Both the position numbers and the translations under genes were made by a program. Positions 12,540 to 24,500 of a stretch of DNA of 64,000 nucleotides are shown here, one piece after another. Source of the DNA: Erinaceus europaeus (taxonomy: Eukaryota; Chordata; Mammalia; Eulipotyphla; Erinaceidae); contig NC_080171.1 in NCBI RefSeq assembly GCF_950295315.1, positions 27,720,682 through 27,784,681 of the forward strand. Direction: 5' to 3'. Each line of letters begins with the position of its first letter. Position 1 is the first letter of the stretch. Under the pieces are notes generated by a model. That model had not been told where the DNA came from. It saw nothing but the letters and a program-made list of their open reading frames with translations, and did not search any database.

Positions 12540-13944
12540 TTTGCCACTTGGGCTTCATGCTTGTGTGGCTCCACTGCTCCCAGTGAACTTTTTGACTTTC
12601 TTTCATTTATTTATTTATTGGATAGAAACAAAAAGAAACTGAGGGGGGGAGATAAGGAGACAGAGAGACATCTGCAGCACTGCTTCACCACTTGTGAAGC
12701 TTTCCCCCTGCAGGTGGGGGCCAGGGGCTTGAACCTGCATTCTTGTGCACTGTGATGTTGTGCTCTTAACCAGGTGCCTAGCTCCTGAACTTTATTTTCC
12801 CAAGAGAGGCTAAGTGACACAGAGGGAGAGAGAGGCCAGTAGAGAAGGAGAAACACCACAGCACCGCTCCACTACTCGTGAAGCTTCCCCTTTACATGGT
12901 AGTCACAGGTGGTGACTGGGAGTTTGAATCCAGGTTGTTGTGCCTGATAAAGTGTGTACTCTACTGAGTGGACTATCTCTTGGCCCCCCAAAGTATAATT
13001 TCATTTTATTTTCATTTCAGTTTAAATATAAAGGGGCAACACTGGAGGTGACACAGGAATTGGAGCATTGAACTTAAAAGCATGAGGTTTTGAGTTTGAT
13101 CCCTAACATCACATGTGCCAAAGTGATGTTCTGGTTCTCTCTCTCTCTCACTCATTGTTGAATAAATACTATAAATAAATAAATAGGGTTGGGGAGATAG
13201 CTTAACAGTAAGACACAGGTTCCATCCCTGGCACTGCATATGCCAGACCTGAGCAGTACTCTGATGTCTCTCTCTCTCCCCCCTCTCCTTCCCATAAAAT
13301 ATGTAAATATGGGGCTGGGCAGTAGCACAGCAGGTTAAGTACACATGGCGTGAAGCTCAATGCCTGGCTTAAGGATCCCAGTTTGAGCCCTGGGCTCCCC
13401 ACCTGCAGGGGGGATGCTTCATAAGTGGTGGAGCAGGTCTGTAGGTGTCTATCTTTCTCTCCCCCTCTCTGTCTTCCCCATCTTTATCGATTTCTCTCTG
13501 TCCTATCCAACAACAACAATAACAATAATAGCAATTACAACAAGGGCAACAAAAATGGGAAAAATGGCCTCCAGGAGCAGTGGATTTGTAGTGCAGGCAC
13601 TGAGCACCAGCAATAACCCTGGAGACTAAATATATATATTGCACCAAAGTAAAAGACTCTGGGGTGGCAGGGGAGGGTTCCGGTCCTGGAACATGATGGT
13701 GGAGGAGGACCTAGTGGGAACTGAATTGTTATGCTGAAAACTGAGAAATGTTACACGTGTACAAACTATTGTATTTTACTATTGAAAATATATATAAATA
13801 TTTTTTTTTAAATGTATTGATGAGAGACAGAGAGAGAGAGATAGGTCTGGAAGGTGGTGCAGTGGCTGAAGTGTTGGACTTTGAAGAATGAATTCCTGAG
13901 TTTGATATCCTGATGGCACATGTACCACAGTGATATCTAGTTTC

Positions 13945-13976
<32 letters not shown>

Positions 13977-15521
13977 ATCCCTCTCATAAATAAAATATTA
14001 CACAGAGAGAGAATACAAAAGAGAACCAGAGTATCATTCTAACGTGTTGGGTGCCAGAGATCTAACTCATAACCTCATACATTTGGCTTTGTTGCTCTAC
14101 CTGGTGTACTACCTCCTGGGCCACAAAAAGTAGATCTTAACAGAGGAATTATTAGAAAATGAAAGCAGTAATGCAAACAGCAGGTGTGTCTGCAGTACAC
14201 TCTGCCTACAGCCAGGCTCTGGTTCTCATCCATGCCCCACCCCCACTATCAGGTGCTCTGTGGGTTTTGTCTGGGAGTGAGGCCATAAGCTCCCCAACAC
14301 ACACCTTAACTTGGAGCACAGGTGTTGGTGTCACCCTTATTTCAGCAATGGTGAAAGTTATCATGTGCTGAGCCTTTATGAGATCATCTCTCTGGATGCA
14401 CAGTTACCAGGTGCTCTGGGGTGTCAGAGGCCCTGGACTCCTGGTCCCCCTCCCCCAGTCTTCCCACTGCTTTCATTAGAAGAGTTGGGGGAAGGTGAAG
14501 TCAGAGTTGCGAGTGCCTTCTGCCCTCTGAAGAACTCAAGCAGGTGGCTCAGGCACTGTGGGGGACGGTCCCTTCCTCCACAGGATAGATCTCAGCTCCC
14601 AACAGATACAGTGAGACTATTTTGCATTTCCCACCCTGACCAGTTATTTGGCAGAAGAAGGGGCACTCCAAGAGCTTCGCCTGCATTGGCTCACGACAAG
14701 AACACCCATTTTCTCAATGATGCTAGGTGTTTCACCCAGATGTACGGGAGTTCCCAGGACCTGGTTTGGCCACAGTTCACAGATCTTTACCTGAGGGCAA
14801 AACCCTGGGAAGGAGATCACAGTGGAGGCACTTTTCTCCAGGCTGTTGGGACTGTGACTCTGCCTGGTGGCCCTCTCTGCACACATGACACATGACAATG
14901 ACAGAAACTCACCTTGGGACCTGGGAGGGTTCTGCATCCACAGACAGGGGGCCTAGAGCGTAGGAAAGAGCTCACTATGCTTTGAGCCCCCTGAGCTTTC
15001 ATAAGACCTAGCTGGGGAGAGATGGAGGATGGACCTGGAGAGATCAGGGGTGTTTGCTCATCGGGGGTTGGGGGGTCCTCCCCAGAGGGACCCTCCACAG
15101 GCCAGAGAGCATCAAGGACATACAGAACCCAGGTTATGTCCTTGGAGGGCACTCAAGGAAGGAGAAGCTCTCCTCTGCCCTGGGGTGTTGTGTGGGAATC
15201 TTCTAGTTCAAAGGAAAGCTGAAGTTTCCACACCCAAACTCTGAAACAACTCCAGTGAGCCCCAGCTCTGGGCCTCTCTGTGTGCCCCTGATCCCTGGCC
15301 ATGATGGTGGGTATAATGGTAATAGATATCACTGCCCGCTGGGCATGTGAATCATCTCAACACCAGGAGGGGGACAGGGATGCTCACAGGTCACCCAGCA
15401 AAGCCATGACAGCTGGGTCTGTCTGGTGGCAAAGCCATGTTCTTGTCCTTGCAAGCTTGACCTTTTAGCAGCCTTGGGCCCAGGTCTGAGGAGCACAGCC
15501 CAGGGTAGGGAAGTGGGGAGA

Positions 15522-15553
<32 letters not shown>

Positions 15554-18500
15554 CTGCCTGAAGTAGAGTCCCATAGCAATCAGTCTAGGCAGCTGGGTAT
15601 AAATTCTTGGGGAACTGGGGCAGATGGGAGCCTCTTAGTGCCCCTTCTCTGTGGCCCTGCAGGTCAGCATAACCCCGACCAGCCGCCCCCAGGGCATCTT
15701 GCCTTCATGCAGCAGAAATCCCTGAGTTTCCTGGAGTCACTCAAGGTGCGCCCTGCCCTGCTGTGTCAGCTTCAGAAGACCTCTGCTGGATGGGGGTAGC
15801 CTGCCTCCTAGGAGGCTCCTGGAGGGGAGGGGGGACTGAGAGGGAGGAGGGAGAGCCTAGAGTGGGGAGTAAACTTCCCCCATCCCTTGTGGAAAGACCT
15901 AGCAGGAGAGTGGGGGGGATGGCTCTTCAGAAGAGTCCTTTCCACTGAGGTGTCAGGATGTGGGTACTCTTGTGGGGAAGGGGTGCAGCAAAGCCCCCAC
16001 TCCAGGAAGTCTGAAGCTGGGCATCCCCGTAGCTGGGCCAGCAGAAGCGGGAGCAGGTGCTGGCTCTCCTTCAGCTGCGGGTGGAGCTGGAGGTCTGGGA
16101 GACACAGAAGGCCCTGGACCAGCTGCTCTTCAAACGCCGGCTGGAGGTCAGCACTGCCCTTCCCCTTGCGGGGTCCTTCTCACCTCACTGGGCCCTCCTA
16201 AGGCAGATGAACCCCCTCCCCAACAGGGACCACACACCTTTGTGGGAGATAGGGCTGGGGAGGGCCCCCCAACTGCCATGTGATTGTATGCCCTGCCTGT
16301 TACAGGAAGAGGCTGCCATGTGGGCTATGCAGAGGCATGTCTCCACAGGGCATGGCTCTGCTGGGGTCCGATGGCTTCTGGCAGGGGAATAGGTGACCAT
16401 CTGACTCTCTAGCCTGCTATGCCCCAGGTCTGTTAGCACCTGCACTGAATCAGCCCATCAGCCAGGCACTCTGGGGTGGGGGGATAGGGGGTAGACAATA
16501 ACCAAACTGGAAAGAGGGTGTCTTCCAGGGCTCATGGAGCATCTGTGGACATACCTGGGTGGTTCCCTTTTCTGGCCCCTTCTTTCACCACTAGATGGTT
16601 TAGGCTGCTACCACCAGGACCCAGGGCTATGGCTTCCTGACCTGAGTCACCCAGCCATCCTGCTCCCTGTCCCTGGCTGGGAACCAGCCTCTTCCTCCAC
16701 ATGCATCCCCTTCTTGTCCCTACAGCGCCTGATGGGGGGGTACTCCACCCATGCCAGGCCAGAATCAGCGCCTGGGCTGGAGCAGCTGAAAGTGTATGGG
16801 GACCCAGAGCTAGCAGCTTCACTGAGACCTTCAGCAGTCACACCCAGGTGGGTGCCCTGAAGAAGGCAGGGTAGGATGGGGACATGTTCCATGGAGTGCT
16901 GGAACTGTGAGTTCTTTCTCCTGTAGATCACAAGCACTGCTGGATGGGGATCCTAATGGGACTACAACATCCCAAGCTCCCAAGGACATGCAGGAGAGTC
17001 AGACAGGCAAGTTAGCATCTGCAGGTAAAGCTCCTAAATCAGCCCAATCACTACCCCTTTCTGAACTTGATACTCTTGGAGCCTGTAGAGCTTCCTGAGT
17101 CTGTTTCCTTATTCAATTTGGGGAAAATTCTGAGCTATTGTTCATCAAGTAAGAGTTTTATTCCTATCTCTCTTCTCCTCTTGCCCCCCCCATGATACAA
17201 ATGCTCTTCTTGATATCTTATAACTCTCATATCATCTCCATTAGTTTTAGATATTTTTTTGTTCACAGATTTAAAAAATATTTATGAGAGAATTGTTGGG
17301 GGGAGGCAGGGGAGAAATAGAGCTTCACTTTGGCACATGTATTGCTTGAACTCAGGACCTAAAACTTGAAGGATCTACACTTTCATCTCCTATGTCACTT
17401 CACAGACAGTCTTTGCAGTAATTTTTAAATGATTTCTTCTAGCCTACCCTCCAGCTCACCACTTCAACCATAGGCACGTGTCTTTCTGCAGATGTCCCCC
17501 TCTGCTTTTTCTGGGAAACCTTGCAAGGATGTGGCATGCAGCTGTGTGTATGTGGTGGCAGAAGACACACCAACTTCTGCCTTTGTGAGGCCTTGCTGTA
17601 GGAAATTCCCTGGACACAGAAGGCTGGTCACAACTACTTCATGACTCAATCACCGTTTGCTTTCTGTCCTCAGAGCCCCTGCAGAAAGGAAGACTAGACC
17701 ATGCACCTTCCCAGGCCAGACTCTACCTTCAGGACAACCCCACCTTCCAGGTATAGGTGCAGTCCCTGAGTGGGGAGGCATAGGAGTGGGGTTCTGAGAA
17801 GGCAGTAGTAGCAGGTATCAAACCCTGCTGCCGGGTTGCACATTTCAAGGCAGTTAGCCTAGCCTTTATCACACCCTCTAAAATACAATAAGTCCTTGCC
17901 TGGGATAGAATTTGAGCATGGGGCCAAGATGATTCTACCCAGGAAAGGGGAACAGGCCAGAGGAGATGAGTATAGGTAGAGCAGTCCTGGAGGGCTACCT
18001 GGCATTGCTCCCACTGGGAGAGGCCAGTCCTGGGAGGGGCTGGGAAGCTCAGGCAGAGGTGACACAGCCTGGTAGGTCTGCCCTGTGCTGGTGGAGCCTG
18101 GCCTGGCTCGCAGCTTGTTCTGGGAACCTCTCTCTGCTTCCCATTCCAGATGCTGGAGCAGAGCCTGCGGGAGGAGGAACTGCATGCTCAGCACCAGGCC
18201 GCGCTGCTGCGCCTGAGAGAGAAGGCACTGGAAGAGAAGACTCGCACAGAGCTGGCTTTCCTGGAGCATCAGCGAGGGTGAGCACATGTGTGCCACGTCC
18301 TAGCTCGGCTGGTGCAAATCATGATGGTGTTTGCAGATAAATAGAAGGCATGGCAAAGTACCCCCCCACACACCACCAATGGGTTTATATAAGTTGAAGT
18401 CATCACAGTCTCAAATATTGTGCTTATTTTCCCAGTCTATCTTGCCAGGTCTTTACTTCTTTCTTTCTTCTTTTTAAAAATATTTGTTTATTTTTAAGAT

Positions 18501-21500
18501 TTATTCATATTTAGGCTAAAAAGATAGTCACTTGGATAGTGTGCTTGCTTTGTTATACACACAACTGAAGTTCAAGCCTGGGCCCTACCATATTGAAGGC
18601 AGTTTTGGTGCTGTGGTGTCTTTCTATATGAGGGTAAAAAGTGGGTTTGGAGCAGTGAAGCCCGAGAGACAACCAATAAGAAAAACAAGATGTATTCTTA
18701 TCTACTTATTAATTAGAGAGATGGGAAAAAGAACCAGAGTATCACTCTGGTATGTGGCAACGTCCAGGACTGAATATGGGACATCATGTTTTCAAGTCCA
18801 CTGTTATATCCACTGAGAGTTCTCCAGACTGTTCTCCACAGAGGTTGGACCAGTTGACATTCCCACCAGCAGTGTAGGAGGGTTCCTTTGGCCCCACACC
18901 CTCTCCAGCATTTGCTGCTGTTACCTTTTCTGATGTATGACATTCTCACAGGAGTGAAGTGATATCTCATTGTTGTCTTGATTTGCATTTCTCTGACAAT
19001 CAGAGACTTGGAGTATTTTTTCATATGTTTCTCGGCCTTTTAGATCTCTTCTGTGATGAATATTCTGTCCAAGTCCTCCCCCCATTTTTGGATGGGGTTA
19101 TTTTTTGTCTTGTTGTTGAGTCTGGCAAGCTCTTTATATATGTTGGTTATTAAACTCTTATCTGATGTATGGCCTGTAAAGATCTTCTCCCATTCTGTGA
19201 GGGGTCTCTTGGTTTGGGTAGTGGTTTCTTTTGCTGTGAAGAAGCTTTTTAATTTGATGTAGTCCCACAGGTTTATACTTGCCATAGTCTTCTTTGTAAT
19301 TGGATTCGTTTCATTGAAAACGTCTTTAAAATTTATGCGGAAAAGAGTTCTGCCAATATTTTCCTCTAAGTATCTGATAGTTTGTGGTCTAACATCCAAG
19401 TCCTTGATCCACTTGGAATTTACTTTTGTATTTGGTGAAATACAGTGGTTCAGTTTCATTCTTCTGCATGTTTCAACCCATTTTTTCCAACACCATTTGT
19501 TGAAGAGACTCTGCTTTACCCATTTAATAGTCTGGGCACCTTTGTCAACGATTAGATGTCCATAGGTGTGGGGCCTCATTTCTGGGCTCTCAATTCTATT
19601 CCACTGGTCAGTGTGTCTATTCATGTTCCAGTACCAAGCAGTTTTGATGACAATGGCCCTATAATACAGTTTGAAATCTGGGAGTGTGATGCCTCCGGTT
19701 CTGTTCTTTTTTCTCAAGATTGTTTTGGCAATTCTATGTCTTTTCTGGTTCCAGATAAACACTTGTAGCATTTGTTCTATTCTCCTAAAAAATGTGCTTG
19801 GGATCTTGATGGGGATAGCATTAAATTTGTAGATGGCTCTGGGTAATAGATTCATTTTGATGATGTTAATTCTTCCAACCCATGAACATGGAATATCTTT
19901 CCACTTCTTTGTGTCTTTTTCTATTTCTTTGAGTAGTGACTCATAATTTTCAGTATACAAGTCTTTCACTTCTTTGGTTAGATTTACTCCTAGATATTTT
20001 ATTATTTTTGTTGCTATAGTAAAAGGAATTGATTTCTGGATTTCAATTTCTTCTAACTTAGTGTTTGCATAGAGGAATGCCACTGACTTTTGAATGTTAA
20101 TTTTATAGCCTGATACCTTACTGTATTTCCTGATGATTTCCAAAAGCTTCTTGCTGGATTCCTTAGGTTTTTCCGTGTATACTATCATGTCATCTGCAAA
20201 TAAGAAGAGTTTGACTTCTTTTCCAATCTGTATCCCTTGAATTCCTTGCTCCTGCCTGATTGCTATGGCAAGAACTTCCAACACTATGTTGAATAGTAAT
20301 GGTGATAGTGGGCAGCCCTGTCTAGTACCTGATCTGAGTGGAAATGCTTCCAGTTTTTCACCATTGCGTATGATGTTGGCTGTAGGTTTGCTATATATAG
20401 ACTCCACTATCTTCAGGAATTTTCCATCTATTCCCATTTTTTTGTAGTGTTTTGATCATAAAGGGATGTTGTATTTTGTCAAAGGCTTTCTCTGCATCTA
20501 TTGATATGACCATGTGGTTTTTGGTCTTGCTTTTGTTGATGTGGTGGATCACATTGATTGATTCATGTATATTAAACCAACCTTGCATGCCTAGGATAAA
20601 CCCCACTTGGTCATGATGAACAATCTTTTTGATATACTGCTGTATCCGGTTGGCTAGAATTTTGTTCAATATTTTCACGTCTATATTCATCAGAGATATT
20701 GGTCTGTAGTTTTCTTTTTTGGTTGTGTCCCTGTCTGCTTTTGTTATCAGAGTGATGTTGGCTTCATAGAAGCTGGCAGGGAGTATTCCAGTGTCTTAAA
20801 TCTTCTGGAAGACTTTTAAAAGTAGAGGTATTAGTTCCTCTTTGAAGGTTTTGTAGAATTCATTTGTAAAACCATCTGGTCCAGGACTTTTATTTTTGGG
20901 GAGATTTTTGATAACTGTTTCAATTTCATTAGCTGTGATGGGCCTGTTCATGTTATCCACTTCCTCTTTACTTAGTTTTGGAAGTTGGTATCTAGGAAAT
21001 CGTCCATTTCTTCCAGGTTCTCTAGCTTGGTGGCTTATAGTTGTTCATAGAAGCCTCGCACGATATGTTGAATTTCTGTGGTGTCTGTTGTGATGTCTCC
21101 TCTTTCATTTAGTATCCAATTTATTTGGGTCTTCTCCCTTTTTTGTTTTGTGAGTCTGGCTAAATGTTTGTCTACTCTTTTGTTTACTCTTTCGAAGAAC
21201 CAACATTTACTTTCGTTGATCTTTTGTATGGTTTTCTTATTCTCAGTGTTAATTTATTTCTGCCCTAACTTTAGTGATTTCTGTCCTTCTGGTTGCTTTA
21301 GGGCCAGGTCACATCTTGCCAGCTCTTTCCAAGAGAGTTGTTTAAACACAGCTGTTTAAACAACATTCAAAATCAGTTGAATCTGCCTACAACTTGGCAC
21401 TTTTACTTAAAACTCAGGGAAACCTTCCTATGTCTCTAAGTGCCCCTGCAGCAAACACAACCCCATTGAGGTTCATGTGGCCAGTCCAGGGAGCTGAACC

Positions 21501-24500
21501 TTCCAGTCTGTGCCACAGCAGCGACCCTCCCAGAGCTTCTTTCCCTCAGGAAGCCCCCAGCAGTGGGGTTGCCATAGCAGAGAAGATGCCTTTTTTTTAA
21601 CTTTTTTTTTTTTTTTTTTTTAACACATTTGGCCTGCACAGGGCTTATTCCAGGGAAAATACTGCCTGAGAATTTGGGGCATAGAGGTGACTCCCTACCT
21701 CTCCCCCCTGGCCAGGTCAGGGCTCCAGACCCAGACACTTCCAGATCATGGCAGGAGGGGGAATGACAGCCTGGGGCCAGAAAAATAGCTCACTTGCATA
21801 ACACACTGCTTTGTCATGTGCATGACCCAGGTTTGAGCCTAACCCTCACTGCATTGAAGGAAGCTTCAGTGCTACAGTCTCTTTCATTCTTTCTCTGTGA
21901 GGGAAGGAGTGAGAGAGGAAGGGGAGGGTATTGAAAGACAACCTGATCTGGTGTCTTGAGGCTCCTAACCCTTCACCACTTCCTCCCAGTTTCTGAATGT
22001 GGGTTCTGAATGCCAGTCCTGTAGGTCAATAGTTTTTCATGCAGCTCTGTACACCCCATCCCCAAACCAGGTTTCTGAGCAGCATGGGGAACTCTGCTGT
22101 GCTGGCGACCTTGGCGGAGAGGCGACAGCAAGCGCTCAGTAAACAGGAACAGGAGCAGGTAAAGTGACCTGAGTAGAATAGGCAGCCCATCCCTAGGCAC
22201 CCTCTACCTTACTGGGGTGGGGTGAGCCTACCACCCCCTCTCGAAGGAGTTCCTGAGCCTTGGACACCTGCTGAGATGGCAGAAGACTCTGCAGAGGCCT
22301 GGGACCGTATAATAGCTCCAGGGGCCAAAACCAGGCTGTCCTCTGTCCCCTGAGCATGCGCCCCATCTCAGTGTGTGCTCTTCCCTGGGTGGGTGCTGAC
22401 GTCTCTCCTTCTTTCCCCGGTCTCCAGAGGGAGATCCATTACCTGCAGAGCATCTCGCAGTTGGAGCACCGTGAGAGGATGCTGCTTCTGCAGCACCAGC
22501 AGGACATGGCCTTGGTGCAGAGAGCTGTGACCCAGCTGCGGTGGGAGCTCCAGGCCCGGCCCAGGCTGCTGCAGGTGGGCACTTCATCTGGGCATAGGGG
22601 CTCAGCATGACCAGGAAATACTGCCACGTCTGTCTCATGTCACTCCTCTGAGGGTTTCTCATGGGGTGCTGAAGGTGGTGAGGAGAGGAGGGAGCAAATG
22701 GGGACCTTCAGGCCAGTCAAGAGGGAGTTAGATCCAAGAGGTAGTGGTAGGTGTTTCCACCAAGAATGGAGATGGAGGTAGGGAGTCAGAGACGAAGGTG
22801 GGTGAGTTGGGTGAGGGTTTACTTAGCAAGTTCGGGGCAATGGGAGAGGAGATGGATGCAGGGCTAGGAAAACAGCACAATGGCTATGCAACAGACTCTG
22901 ATGTCTGAGGCTCAGAGGTTCCAGGCTTAATTACTGACATCTCCATATGCCAGAATTGTACAGGGCTCTGGTAAAAAGATATAAAATAAGGGCCGGGGGC
23001 TGGGTGGTGGTGTACCCAGTTGCGCACATGTTATTATGTGTAAGGATCTGAGTTCAAACCCCAGTCCTCACCTATAGGAGAGGAAGCTTCATCAGTGGTG
23101 GAACTGTGCTGTGTCTCTTTCTCCTTCTCTATCTTCCCTTCCCCTTCTCTCCAGATTTCCTTCTGTCTTTATCCAATAAAAAAGAACAACAATTAAGTAA
23201 AAAGAAACTGTTTATTTGCGGCTGGGGAGTCAGCGTAATAGTGATGCGGAAGACTTATGCCCAAGGCTCTGAAGTCCCAAGTTCAACCCTCTATACCAAC
23301 ACAAGCCAGAGCTGAGCAGTGCTATGATCTCAGTCTCTCTCTCTCTCTCATTAAAAATAAATAAATAAATAAATAAATACAGTATTGAAAAAGAAACACT
23401 TTATAGGAAGTCAGGCAGTATGCAGCAGGTTAAGTGCATGTGATGCAAAGTGCAAGGACCAGCTTAAGGATCCCATTTTGAGCCCCCAGCTCCCCACCTG
23501 CAGGGGAGTCACTTCACAGGCGGTGAAGCAGGTCTGCAGGTGTCTGTCTTTCTCCCTCCCTTTCTGTCTTCCCCTCCTCTCTCCATTTCTCTCTGTCCTA
23601 TCTAACAATGACGACATCAATAACAACAATAATAACTAAAATAACAATAAAAAACAAGGGCAACAAAAGGGAAAAATAAATATTTAGAAAAGGAACACTT
23701 TATTGGGTTAGGGAGATATCATAATGGTTATGCAAGAAATGACTTTAATACCTGAGGGGTTCACGGTTCTAGGTTCAGTTCCCAGTACCACCATAAGTCA
23801 GAGCTGAGTAGCAACCTGATAAGAAAGGAGAAAGAAAGAAAGAAAGAAAGAAAGGAAGGAAGAAAGGAAGGAAGAGGGGGAGGGAAAGGAGAGAAAGAGG
23901 AGTAGACAGTGGTAGGGCTGGGGAGTTAAGGCAGAAAGGAGAGCTCTTCAGAGAGACCACAAGCAGCAGTGACCCCTTGCTCTGGCTCTCCTTCCCTGTC
24001 CACTGCGCCTACAGGAGCTGTATGGATGCAGATGGATACTCCTCCGCCCTCCCCCCCCCCCCCACATAAGATGAAGAAAGTGAGGGTCTCTTCTATCTGG
24101 CCACTGAGGAAGGAAAAAAGGGGTTCTGGGGGACCAGGCAGTAGCGCACTGGATTAAGCTCATGCAGTACTAAGTGCAAGGACCTGTGCAAGGATCCTGG
24201 TTTGAGCCCCTCCCCACCCCAGCTTCCCACCTACAGGGAGGTCACTTCATAAGTGGTGAAGCAGGGCTGCAGGTGTGGGTCTGTCTTTCTCTCTCCCTCT
24301 CTCTCTCTCCCCCTCCCCTCTCAATTTTTCTCTGTCCTACCCAATAAAATGGAAAAAATGGCCACTAGGAGCAGTGGCTATGTAGTGCTGGCACTGAGCC
24401 CCAGTGATAACGCTGGAGGCAAAAAAAAAAAAAAAGACAAGGAGAAGTGTTCTTTTTTTGTTGTTGCTCTTTTTTAAAATATTTATTTATTTATTTATTC

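Noticed and set aside
14311..14895. 194-codon + strand ORF
   Set aside because: No homology recognised, no splice-phase fit and no supporting signals; length is plausible by chance in GC-rich intron DNA.
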